From positions 1 through 39,868 of the forward strand of contig JAAUOZ010000032.1 of the NCBI GenBank assembly GCA_012034655.1: a stretch of 39,868 nt of DNA, read 5' to 3'. This document shows, piece after piece, positions 1 to 8,806 of the stretch. The notes beneath the pieces are model-generated. The model searched no databases, was not told the origin of the DNA, and saw only the letters and a program-made list of their open reading frames with translations. The position numbers and the translations under genes were made by a program. Source of the DNA: Leptolyngbyaceae cyanobacterium CSU_1_3 (lineage in GTDB: Bacteria > Cyanobacteriota > Cyanobacteriia > Leptolyngbyales > Leptolyngbyaceae). Position 1 is the stretch's first letter; each line of letters begins with the position of its first letter.

Positions 1-209
1 AGAGCGATCGTTGAAACGATATATACTGCGTCAGCCTATAGATTTTGGTTTAGAAGGGGTGTGAGGGCTGCGCCCCCAGCCAGGGGTTCCACCCCTGCAC
101 CCCGTCCAAAATCTTTAATTTTATGCCCTGACAAAGTATAGAACCCTTCTGAATTTGGAATTGCTGATTGTTGACACAATTTGTTGGCACAACTTGTTGA
201 CACAGTTTA
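1..209. other. Gene-free left edge with a GC-rich hairpin-prone block and a short tandem repeat
   Basis: I see no gene here. Bases 55-110 hold a GC-rich block with alternating runs of G and C (gggctgcgccccc, ccaggggttccacccct) that can fold into hairpins and looks like a dispersed cyanobacterial repeat. Bases 169-207 are three imperfect copies of a 13-base unit (tgttgacacaatt type) placed just after the stop codon of the minus-strand gene that ends at 210. Confidence 0.55.
169..207. repeat. 13-bp tandem repeat, 3 copies
   Basis: Three consecutive 13-base units read tgttgacacaatt, tgttggcacaact and tgttgacacagtt. The array sits immediately 3' of the DUF2459 gene. Two other 13-base arrays of unrelated sequence occur in this window, at 5226-5277 and 21046-21080. 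Confidence 0.8.
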
Positions 210-932
210 TTAATCTATATATTTTGACGACTCTTCGCAGGTGCAGCCACGAACGTGTCGCATCACAGCGGGGGCAAGCCCTGACCAGAGCGGCGTGTTG
301 AGATGGGCGGTTCGGAGACCATCGGCTGACCAAGTGTTGCAGGTTCGCAGGATCGAATAATATCCCGTGGCTTTGTAGAAGCCGCTTGTTGCATCGTAGC
401 CGTCTTGAATGCGAATAGGCTGGCCGCGCTGGTCGCGCTGAAAGGAATTTTGAATAAAGCTAACTACCCTTAAGTAATCCTGTTGGGTGACTCCGATACA
501 TTTGATGGTAACGCCGTCTTCTTGAGGAAATTCTGAGTAGCCTTGCACATACAAGGCGGTTGGGTTGCCGGGCATCAATAAAGCTCGTAGAACACTGGTA
601 ATTTTGACTTCTGACCAGTTTGGCGTATTCATATAAAAGTCACGATCGCCCCACCCAAATTTTAGATAACGATAGGTTTGTGGCGATCGCCCAATTGTTT
701 GCGTCGGGATAAATTGATTCCAATTAAAAACTTGATTTTGCACAGGTAAAACTAAATTGACGTGCATTTGATCGCCAGAAACATAGATTTTATGAGTGCT
801 TGTTTGGCAATCTTGGGAGGTTGGGTGGCTCCATTTTCTAGGAGTAAAGTAACCGATCGCTAACAGAGAACTGACCAAAAAAATAGAGCAGAAAAAATAC
901 TTCAACGTCCTTCTAAATAGCTTGCGAATCAC
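210..932 (-). CDS. DUF2459 (TIGR02117-like) membrane-anchored/secreted protein
   Basis: The protein has about 240 residues. A basic N-terminus is followed by one hydrophobic segment (residues about 12-30, YFFCSIFLVSSLLAIGYF), which is a signal anchor or uncleaved signal peptide. The rest matches DUF2459: HVNLVLP, FGWGDRDFYMNTP and, near the C-terminus, TCNTWSADGLRTA followed by LWSGL. The conserved Cys-Asn-Thr-Trp block and early His resemble papain/NlpC-like folds, but the function of the family is not established. I chose a GTG start at 932 because AGGAGA lies 6-7 bases upstream; a TTG at 950 would place that Shine-Dalgarno sequence inside the gene. It appears monocistronic, with an empty region upstream to 1134. 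Confidence 0.8.
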   Translation of the reverse strand: MIRKLFRRTLKYFFCSIFLVSSLLAIGYFTPRKWSHPTSQDCQTSTHKIYVSGDQMHVNLVLPVQNQVFNWNQFIPTQTIGRSPQTYRYLKFGWGDRDFYMNTPNWSEVKITSVLRALLMPGNPTALYVQGYSEFPQEDGVTIKCIGVTQQDYLRVVSFIQNSFQRDQRGQPIRIQDGYDATSGFYKATGYYSILRTCNTWSADGLRTAHLNTPLWSGLAPAVMRHVRGCTCEESSKYID

Positions 933-1134
933 AGTTTTTCTCCTGACCAAAGTTCAGCCTAATTCAGACTCAAGTTCCACTTTAACGGTCTGCAACCACC
1001 CTCTCTATTCACCCTATTTGTTCACTTCGATCGTCGGTAAAATCCGTTAAAAACTTTACGCCTAAAAATTTTATGCTGGGAGGGGGCAACGATCGCAGTA
1101 AGATCGACGAAATGGCATTCATCAGGAAGCTGGC

Positions 1135-1788
1135 ATGGCGAAAAAACCAACTCCGACCGAGAAAAGAGTAACGCTGTCTGGCGTGAGTTGGCCCCAGTTT
1201 GAGACACTTCTAGCAGAGTTGGGCAGCCAGCGAGTTGCCAGACTAACCTACGATCGCGGCAAACTCGAAATGATGACTCCCCTAGAAGAGCACGAGCGCT
1301 GTAGCCGCCTGCTGGAGTCGCTGATTTTAGTATTTGCGGATGAATTGGTGTTGCAGGTTAACTCGATCGGTTCTGTTTTGCTCATGCGTCCTGGTTTAGC
1401 GTGTTGCATTCAGCCAGAGTCGTGCTATTACCTCGATCGCGAAGTTGAGATGCGCCGCCGGGCAGAACTCAACCTTGAACAAGTTGCGCCCCCTGATCTT
1501 GTGGTTGAAGTCGCCATTACGAAAGGGACGATCGATCGATTTGCTATTTATGCGGCGATGGGTGTTCTAGAAATTTGGCAATATGTGACGACGATCGGAG
1601 ATGACGCACTCAAAGGCAGTTTAAAAATTTACCAATTGCAAGATGGTCAATACATCGAGTCTGCAAATAGCTTTCTGTTTCCATTTTTGCCTGCCAAGCG
1701 AGTTTTAGAGTTTCTAGAACAAAGCGATTCGCTAGGATTAGCACAGGCATTAATTTTGCTGCGAAGCTGGATCAAAGGAAAACTATAA
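1135..1788 (+). CDS. Uma2 family (DUF820) restriction-endonuclease-fold protein
   Basis: The protein has 217 residues. Uma2 proteins have a PD-(D/E)XK nuclease fold and are heavily expanded in cyanobacteria; most have no known role. Visible hallmarks are the N-terminal GVSWPQFETLLAEL helix, YDRGKLEMMTPLEEHE (the usual G-x-L-E-x-M-x-P-x-x-x-H pattern), QPESCYYLDRE and PPDLVVEVA, followed by a Tyr/Trp-rich region (LEIWQY). The strict EPD signature seen in many members is changed to QPES, so catalytic competence is uncertain. AGGAAG lies just before the ATG. The stop is 9 bases before the next start, so the two genes are probably co-transcribed. Confidence 0.85.
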   Translation: MAKKPTPTEKRVTLSGVSWPQFETLLAELGSQRVARLTYDRGKLEMMTPLEEHERCSRLLESLILVFADELVLQVNSIGSVLLMRPGLACCIQPESCYYLDREVEMRRRAELNLEQVAPPDLVVEVAITKGTIDRFAIYAAMGVLEIWQYVTTIGDDALKGSLKIYQLQDGQYIESANSFLFPFLPAKRVLEFLEQSDSLGLAQALILLRSWIKGKL

Positions 1789-1797
1789 TTTTCTCGC

Positions 1798-2595
1798 ATG
1801 GATTTGTTCATCACCCATGAGCCACAGAAATTGGCAGTGCCGATCGTGGCCAATCTTCCCCATAGTGGGTTGTTTGTTCCCGATCAAATTGCAACCCAAT
1901 TTTTGCCCGAACATTTAGCCACCTTGCCCCATAGTGATTGGCATTTGGAAGAATTGTATCGATCGCTGCCCACCTTGGGAATTACGGTGCTGCAAGCGAC
2001 CCATAGCCGCTACGTCATCGACCTCAATCGTGAAGCCAAAGAACCTCTGTTTGGTGACTTTTGGACATCAGCAATCCCTGAAAAAACAGCGTTTGGAAAA
2101 CCGATTTATCAGACCTTGCCAACCGCAGAAAATATTCAAGAGCGAGTCAAAAAATTCTACAATCCCTATCACAATCAGTTGGGTAAGATTCTACAAAAAA
2201 AGATTGATCAATTTGGCAAAGTTTATCTACTCGATTTACATAGTTTCTTGGGGTTGATAGACGATCAAATTTGCTTGGGCAATCGCTACGATCGCACCTG
2301 TTCAGAGTTTCTAATTTCAACGGTTGAGCAAAGTTTCTCAAGCAAAGGCTACCAGGTGGTGAGAAACAAAGTTTTTAGTGGCGGCTACATCACGCGACGG
2401 TATGGCAAGATGCCCGATGTAGAAGCGCTGCAAATTGAAGTGAGATATCCCGTTTATCTGAATGAAAATCAGCTTGATCACCCTCAACTTCCTGGGTGGA
2501 ATGGGCCAGAATTTGCGATCGCCCAGGGGAATTTTGATCAGATTTTTGCGGCGATCGTCCACACCCTTTGCCCAAGCTCTCCTCCTACGCCCTGA
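1798..2595 (+). CDS. N-formylglutamate amidohydrolase family protein
   Basis: The protein has 265 residues. The family hydrolyses N-formyl-L-glutamate to formate and glutamate in histidine catabolism, but many bacterial members are uncharacterised relatives. Family landmarks are VANLPHSGLFVP near the N-terminus, HSRYVIDLNREAKEP in the middle, LLDLHSF (metal-binding His region) and GGYITRRYG followed by EALQIEVR near the C-terminus. No other histidine-degradation gene is nearby, so the true substrate in this organism is open. It follows the Uma2 gene by 9 bases and precedes purL by about 80 bases. Confidence 0.85.
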   Translation: MDLFITHEPQKLAVPIVANLPHSGLFVPDQIATQFLPEHLATLPHSDWHLEELYRSLPTLGITVLQATHSRYVIDLNREAKEPLFGDFWTSAIPEKTAFGKPIYQTLPTAENIQERVKKFYNPYHNQLGKILQKKIDQFGKVYLLDLHSFLGLIDDQICLGNRYDRTCSEFLISTVEQSFSSKGYQVVRNKVFSGGYITRRYGKMPDVEALQIEVRYPVYLNENQLDHPQLPGWNGPEFAIAQGNFDQIFAAIVHTLCPSSPPTP

Positions 2596-2674
2596 AGCCC
2601 AAAAGCCGCCCAAAAGCCAAAGTCCAGCAAAATTACCGATAGAATAAGCCTGTTCTCGATTCGCAACCCCCTTT

Positions 2675-5037
2675 ATGTCAGTCAACACCCCCGCTCCTTT
2701 TTCGGCTGAAGAGATCGCCGCCGAAGGCATTAAGCCCGAAGAATATGCCGAAATTGTGCGCCGGCTCGATCGCCATCCCAACAAAGCTGAACTCGGAATG
2801 TTTGGGGTGATGTGGTCAGAGCACTGCTGCTACAAAAACTCCCGTCCCCTACTGAGTCAATTTCCGACCGAAGGCGAAAGGGTGCTCGTCGGCCCTGGCG
2901 AGAATGCGGGAGTTGTAGATTTGGGAGACGGCCTACAACTGGCCTTCAAGATCGAGTCGCACAATCACCCCTCTGCGGTGGAGCCTTTTCAGGGGGCCGC
3001 AACAGGAGTAGGCGGCATTTTGCGAGACATTTTTACGATGGGGGCGCGACCGATCGCCCTCCTCAATTCACTTCGCTTTGGGTCGCTGGAGGATGCCAAA
3101 ACGCGCAGAATCTTTACGGGCGTGGTGGCAGGCATCAGTCACTATGGCAACTGCGTCGGCGTGCCCACCGTGGGCGGCGAGGTCTATTTTGATCCGGCTT
3201 ACTCTGGCAATCCGTTGGTTAATGTCATGGCGTTGGGGCTGATGGAAACCAGCGAAATTGTCAAATCTGGCGCAAAAGGGTTGGGCAACCCAGTTCTCTA
3301 TGTTGGCTCCACCACTGGGCGAGACGGCATGGGCGGAGCTAGTTTCGCCAGCGCCGAGTTGAGCGATGAATCAATGGACGATCGTCCTGCGGTGCAAGTC
3401 GGCGATCCCTTTTTAGAAAAATCACTGATCGAAGCCTGCCTGGAAGCCTTCAAAACAGGTGCAGTGGTGGCGGCCCAAGACATGGGCGCGGCGGGACTCA
3501 CCTGCTCTACTTCAGAAATGGCCGCCAAAGGTGGCGTAGGCATTGAGCTAGATTTGGATCTGATTCCGGTGCGCGAAACGGGGATGATTCCCTATGAGTA
3601 TTTACTGTCTGAGTCGCAAGAACGGATGCTGTTTGTCGCCCACAAAGGACGCGAATCGGAACTGATCGAGATCTTCGATCGCTGGGGGCTGCATGCCGTC
3701 GTCGCTGGAAGGGTGATCGCCGAGCCGATCGTTCGCATTCTCTTTCAGGGCACGATCGCTGCCGAAATTCCCGCGACTGCCCTATCAGACAACACCCCCA
3801 TCTACCATCGAGACCTGTTGCCCCAACCGCCCGACTACGCCCAAAAGCCTGGACATGGGCAGCCCATCAACTTCCCGACTGCACCCCACAAGGCATTCAG
3901 ATGCAGGCTGAATCTTGCACTTGGACGCAGATTTTATTGCAGCTTTTGGATGCTCCCACGATCGCCTCCAAACGCTGGATCTATCGCCAATACGACCATC
4001 AGGTGCAAAACAACACCATTCTTCTGCCCGGTGGAGCCGATGCGGCCGTTGTCCGAGTCCGCCCGCTTGCTGATCCTCAGTCTGCCTTTCTCGATTCGTC
4101 TACCTCCCCGTCTAAAGCTGTTGCCGCCACCGTCGATTGCAACCCTCGCTATGTCTACCTCCATCCCTATGAAGGGGCAAAAGCTGCCGTCGCAGAAGCC
4201 GCCCGCAACCTGAGTTGTGTCGGCGCAGACCCGATCGCCGTCACCGATAACTTAAACTTTGGCAGCCCCGAAAAGCCGATCGGCTACTGGCAACTCGCCG
4301 AAGCCTGTCGCGGTCTCGCCGAAGCCTGTCGCGAATTCTCAACGCCCGTCACGGGTGGCAATGTGTCGCTCTACAACGAAACTTTAGACTCAGAGGGCAA
4401 GCCCGCCCCAATTTATCCCACGCCAGTCGTCGGCATGGTTGGCTTTATTGCCGACCTCAAACAGATTGCCGGACAGGGATGGCAAGCCCCAGGCGATCTG
4501 ATCTATCTCCTAGGAATTGGCACGAGCGAACCGTCCGATTTGCTTACCCTTGGCGCGTCTGAATATCTGGCAACGATTCATAAAACGATCGCAGGTCAAC
4601 CTCCCAAAACCGACTTTCACCTAGAGCGAACCGTGCAAGCTGCCTGTCGAGAAGGCATTCGGCGGGGGTGGGTACGATCGGCTCACGATTGCTCAGAAGG
4701 CGGGTTGGCGATCGCCCTGGCAGAGTCCTGTATTAGCGGTGGGCAGGGCGCAGATGTTGTGCTGACAGCACAGCCCTCGACTCGACTCGACCATCTCCTG
4801 TTTGCAGAAGGCGGCGCACGAATTGTGGTTTCTGTTGCATCAGATCACCAAACCGAATGGGAAAGCTATCTGCAACCACTCGCCACTCCTTGGGAAAAAC
4901 TGGGCGCAGTGTCTGGCGATTCTCTTCGTATCACGGTGCAATATACGACAACAGACTATTCAAAATTAATTGACGCGCCGATCGCTCAGATGACTCACAC
5001 GTGGTCAACGGCGATCGAAGAGCGCTTAGCAGCATGA
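2675..5037 (+). CDS. purL: Phosphoribosylformylglycinamidine synthase subunit II, single-base frameshift
   Basis: PurL is the ATP-dependent amidotransferase subunit that converts FGAR to FGAM in purine synthesis, partnered by PurQ and PurS (not in this window). The N-terminal part shows [30 protein letters not shown] and [20 protein letters not shown] (ATP-binding). The C-terminal part shows [39 protein letters not shown] and [12 protein letters not shown]. The reading frame breaks at about 3884-3889: frame one ends in ...FPTAP and the next frame resumes at [10 protein letters not shown]. Adding one C to the CCCC at 3884-3887 restores a 787-residue protein of normal family length. Purine synthesis is normally essential, so I read this as a sequence error rather than a pseudogene. 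A copy of the dispersed palindromic repeat lies downstream. Confidence 0.93.
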
Positions 5038-5123
5038 AGTCATGCAACTGGAGGATGCTCAATTCTCAGAACTGCTTTTGAATCATAGGGAAGGAGTGGG
5101 GTGAAATTAAAGCAAACTAGATG

Positions 5124-5195
5124 CCGGGTTTCGACCCTGCTCAACCTTTCTCTGCTCAATCTTCCTCCATTGAGCATTGAGCAAAGTCGAACTGC
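5124..5195. repeat. Palindromic dispersed repeat, copy A (divergent)
   Basis: The left arm (ccgggtttcgaccctgctca) and right arm (gagcaaagtcgaac) are partly inverted repeats of each other. Two better-preserved relatives lie at 6974-7052 and 34913-34995. No coding capacity is seen. The family looks like a non-autonomous MITE- or REP-like element. Confidence 0.65.
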
Positions 5196-5225
5196 GTCTG
5201 ATCCATCATTCCGCCTTCCCACTAG

Positions 5226-5277
5226 TAACTAAACGGTGTAACTAAACGGTGTAATTAAGCGGTAGAACTAAACCGTA
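5226..5277. repeat. 13-bp tandem repeat, 4 copies
   Basis: Four consecutive 13-base units: taactaaacggtg twice, then taattaagcggta and gaactaaaccgta. The first two copies are identical and the last two are decayed. The array lies about 160 bases upstream of the purF start. Confidence 0.85.
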
Positions 5278-5438
5278 GAGCTTGGGCCGCTTCAGAGAAA
5301 GGGGTTTCTCAAATTCTCCACTGTTTATCGTAGATGTATGAGAATATTAAGTAGATATTAAGCTATCTAAAGTTTTTTCTCTCTCATTTGTTCTTTCGTG
5401 CCGTTTGATTGCCCGATTGCCAACGATCCCCGTCCACC

Positions 5439-6962
5439 ATGCGCCAAAAAAATATGCTGCCTGACGACGCTTTTTCGGATAGCTACTCCTTTCAGCAGTC
5501 TCTAGATCCAGACCTCCACGGCTCAAAACCCGATAAACCAGAAGAAGCCTGTGGAGTTTTCGGGGTATATGCTCCGGGGGAGAGCGCTGCAAAACTGGCA
5601 TACTTTGGGCTGTTTGCCTTACAGCATCGGGGTCAAGAATCGGCAGGAATCGCCACCTTTGACGGCGATCGCGTTCACCTACACAAAGACATGGGTCTGG
5701 TTTCGCAGGTCTTCAATGAAGCCGTCCTGCAAGATTTGCCTGGAGGTTTGGCGATCGGGCATACCCGCTACTCCACGACTGGCTCTAGTCGCGTCGTCAA
5801 TGCTCAGCCTGCTATCGTTGAGACGCGGCTGGGCAGCCTTGCCCTTGCCCACAACGGCAACCTTGTCAACACCGCCAAGCTGCGCGAAGAACTGATCGAG
5901 CAAAACCACAACTTTTTGACCACCACCGACTCAGAAATGATTGCCCTGGCGATCGCAGGCGAAGTCAACGAAGGTAAAGACTGGCTAGAAGCAGCGATCA
6001 GCGCTTTCCATCGTTGTGAGGGGGCTTTTAGTCTGACGATTGGCACTCCGATCGGCATGATTGGAACCCGCGACCCCAATGGCATTCGCCCGTTGGTGAT
6101 TGGCACGCTCCCTAGAGATACGACCGAAGCTCCTATTCGCTATGTCCTCGCCTCCGAAACCTGCGGGCTAGACATCATCGGAGCCGATTATCTGCGCGAC
6201 GTAGAACCTGGCGAATTAGTCTGGATCACCAACGCAGGGTTGGCCTCTTTCCATTGGGCCCCGCAGCCAGAGCGCAAGCTTTGCATCTTCGAGATGATTT
6301 ATTTCGCCCGACCCGACAGCATCATGCACAACGAAAGTCTCTACAGCTATCGGATGCGGATTGGTCGTCGGTTGGCGGCAGAGTCACTAGTGGATGCAGA
6401 TATTGTGATTGCCGTCCCTGATTCTGGCATTCCGGCGGCGATCGGTTACTCGCAAGCGTCGGGCATTCCCTACGCAGAAGGGTTGATCAAAAATCGCTAT
6501 GTCGGGCGCACGTTTATTCAACCAACGCAAATCATGCGCGAGTCGGGCATTCGCATGAAATTAAATCCCCTTAAGGATGTACTGGAGGGCAAACGAGTTG
6601 TGATTGTCGATGACTCGATCGTTCGCGGAACCACCAGCCGCAAGATCGTCAAAGCCCTGAGAGATGCAGGGGCGATCGCAGTGCATATGCGGATTTCTTC
6701 GCCACCTGTCACCCATCCTTGCTTTTATGGCATCGACACCGACAGCCAAGATCACCTAATTGCAGCAACAAAATCGGTCGAAGAAATTGCCAGGCAAATT
6801 GAGGTTGATTCGCTGCAATATTTGAGTTGGGAAGGCATGTTAGAAGCAACCCGTGAAAACCCCAACGAATTCTGCTCGGCGTGCTTTACGGGCAACTACC
6901 CGGTGACAATTCCAGAAACAGTGAAGCGATCGAAGCTGATTCTAGAAAAAGCAACCACCTAA
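5439..6962 (+). CDS. purF: Amidophosphoribosyltransferase
   Basis: PurF makes phosphoribosylamine from PRPP and glutamine, the committed step of purine synthesis. The 507-residue protein has a short N-terminal propeptide (about 37 residues) ending before Cys38 of CGVFGVY, which would become the N-terminal nucleophile after cleavage. The glutaminase domain shows LQHRGQESAGI, GHTRYSTTG and HNGNLVN; the phosphoribosyltransferase domain shows VVIVDDSIVRGTTS. Cysteines in KLCIFEMIYFARPDS, THPCFYGID and NEFCSACFTGNYP match the four [4Fe-4S] ligands of the Bacillus-type enzyme. I chose ATG 5439; a TTG at 5409 and an ATG at 5454 are alternatives. Two copies of one dispersed repeat flank the gene. Confidence 0.95.
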   Translation: MRQKNMLPDDAFSDSYSFQQSLDPDLHGSKPDKPEEACGVFGVYAPGESAAKLAYFGLFALQHRGQESAGIATFDGDRVHLHKDMGLVSQVFNEAVLQDLPGGLAIGHTRYSTTGSSRVVNAQPAIVETRLGSLALAHNGNLVNTAKLREELIEQNHNFLTTTDSEMIALAIAGEVNEGKDWLEAAISAFHRCEGAFSLTIGTPIGMIGTRDPNGIRPLVIGTLPRDTTEAPIRYVLASETCGLDIIGADYLRDVEPGELVWITNAGLASFHWAPQPERKLCIFEMIYFARPDSIMHNESLYSYRMRIGRRLAAESLVDADIVIAVPDSGIPAAIGYSQASGIPYAEGLIKNRYVGRTFIQPTQIMRESGIRMKLNPLKDVLEGKRVVIVDDSIVRGTTSRKIVKALRDAGAIAVHMRISSPPVTHPCFYGIDTDSQDHLIAATKSVEEIARQIEVDSLQYLSWEGMLEATRENPNEFCSACFTGNYPVTIPETVKRSKLILEKATT

Positions 6963-6973
6963 GGGTTTGCATG

Positions 6974-7052
6974 GAAACAAAATTCCAGTGAATCGGGTTT
7001 CGACTGCGCTCAACCCTCGATAGTTGAAGGCTGAACGCCATCGAAACCTGGC
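6974..7052. repeat. Palindromic dispersed repeat, copy B
   Basis: The copy begins gaaacaaaattccagtgaat. The inner arms gtttcgactgcgctcaac and gttgaaggctgaacgccatc can fold back on each other, with a further tcgaaac at the end. Over about 80 bases it aligns closely with copy C at 34913-34995. It lies a few bases after the purF stop. Confidence 0.8.
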
Positions 7053-7085
7053 TGGTCGTCCATTAAACCTGCGTGAATCTGGACA

Positions 7086-7115
7086 GCCCTCCTCACGAAG
7101 GGGGGCAAGATTTTT
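7086..7115 (+). terminator. Possible intrinsic terminator downstream of purF
   Basis: GCCCTCCT and AGGGGGGC form an 8-bp stem (one G-T pair) with a 5-base loop, followed after aaga by TTTTT. The U-run is offset by four bases, so strength is uncertain. Confidence 0.4.
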
Positions 7116-7203
7116 GACAACCTTTCGCAGTGTGTGGGAAAAGCAATTTAGAGAATGAGGGAAAAGATTCGTCAGCCCATCACGAGCCAAAACTCAAAGC
7201 TTT

Positions 7204-8606
7204 CTATTCGTTCATATTGCGATAAGTTGCTACTGCCGACGGTGAAATTCTGTTCAGATATCGGAAGATCCAGTACTTGAAAATAGTATCTAAAATGACA
7301 GGAAAGGTAGCAATAAATAGAAAAATAAAATCACGACTGGGAGAGATACCTAGGTGTTTTGAGATACCTTCGAGCAAGATTTCCCAACCATGAGAAGAGT
7401 GAAACCCCACAAACACATCCGTAAAGAGAATGATGATAAATGCCTTAGCGCTATCACTCAGACCGTAAATAATTTCATCAATAAAAGACTTCAAAACCTC
7501 GATCTGACGTTTGCACCGAATTAGCACGATCGCAAAGGTAATGGTCGCTAGAATATCGGCAATCCAGTTTTTAACAGCATCTGCACTTTCGCCCGCAAAT
7601 TATTGGCAATCTCGCTGGCTTTTTCTCGAACTCGTGTCTCTATGTCTTCTTTGAGAATGGGCGCACGACCGATCGCTTCGCTGACCAAATTCTGAAACTT
7701 GAGCCTTTCCTCAAACTGATCAAGCTCACGGAGGGCTTGATCAGTCATCTCAGAGTTGAGAAAAATTTCTCCCTCACTTTCAGACTGAAACTGTTTGGCA
7801 ATCCAACCTCCAAGGGCTAAATTGTCTGATAAAAAGATGTTGCGAGTCGCTTGCTGCACCAAAAGCGGGATTAAAATTAAGATTAAAATAAACCTCAATG
7901 CGAGCACTGTTTTAACCTTAGAAGCACGAAAATTTTGCACCATTTCTACTTCTGATTTGGGGTCTAAGTCTCGTCTGAGGCGACCTAGTGTGCTCAGAAT
8001 CGATCGTGGCAGCAACCCTGTTTTGTCAGTAATCGTCTCAAAGTCAAGCGATGTATCTGGTTCTGGAGGTATATTTTCTTGCCCAGTCAGTGCTTTGGGT
8101 GCGTCACTTACGGTTCTAATAGAATTATTTTGAACTTGAACTAACGAAGTTGAGTCTAAAGTCGTGTAGAAATTTTCGGATTGATATTTTGCTAAAATCT
8201 CGTCAATAAATTTTAATTTTTCTAACGTAACTTCTGACCAATCTTTTGCGCTCCAGTCCAGTCGAGAAGTGATGAATTCTGAAGTTTCAAAGGTTCTTGA
8301 CTGATGAACTGAAGCATTAGGATTGGTCAGATTTAACGTGTTTCGACTTTGCTTAAACTCAAGTAATCTGAGGCGAATAATCTTGAGGTACTTTTTTAGA
8401 TCAGACTCAAAATAGGCAAAAACATTAGAGGTCATTGTGACCATTGTCGGCGAAATTTTTTGACCTCCAAAGTGCTCATCTTCTACAGCTTTGATTTTTA
8501 GAGCAGCGTTGTAGGCTTGGTCAAGGGCCCGATCGGGTGTCTCTAAATACCATCGTTCTGCACGATGTAAATAGCCCTTTAGTTTAGAAAAAATAGATGT
8601 CTTCAT
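7204..8606 (-). CDS. pxcA: Proton extrusion protein PxcA (CemA/CotA family), single-base frameshift
   Basis: PxcA is a cytoplasmic- or envelope-membrane protein needed for light-induced proton extrusion in cyanobacteria and is related to chloroplast CemA. The N-terminal part is soluble ([33 protein letters not shown]). The C-terminal half carries membrane segments such as [37 protein letters not shown] and [20 protein letters not shown]. The frame breaks at about 7590: the first part reads [12 protein letters not shown], whereas restoring one G on the coding strand gives [20 protein letters not shown] and joins the second part. The restored protein has 467 residues, normal for the family. The ATG at 8606 is followed by MKTSIFSK. 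A 200-base spacer separates it from the divergent ATPase gene. Confidence 0.9.
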
Positions 8607-8806
8607 GGCTCGGACGGAAGGGTGCTGTAGAGAGTGCTGACGATCGACTTTACCGCTATTTCTACCAATCGTCGCAGCCCCTTATTCTAGGATCACTGTT
8701 CCTGAAGATCTAGTATGAAAATAGCCTATTTCTCTCTGGCTAAGCGCTGAGAGTGAGCGTTGAAACTGAAGTGAGCTATCGTAACAAATTCCTCTGAGGC
8801 TGATTT

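Larger units (their letters stand above)
5038..5438. other. purL-purF intergenic region
   Basis: This 401-base spacer has no gene. It contains one copy of the palindromic dispersed repeat (5124-5195), a 13-base tandem array (5226-5277), and an AT-rich stretch at about 5325-5400 that is a plausible location for the purF promoter, although I cannot fix a -35/-10 pair with confidence. Confidence 0.6.
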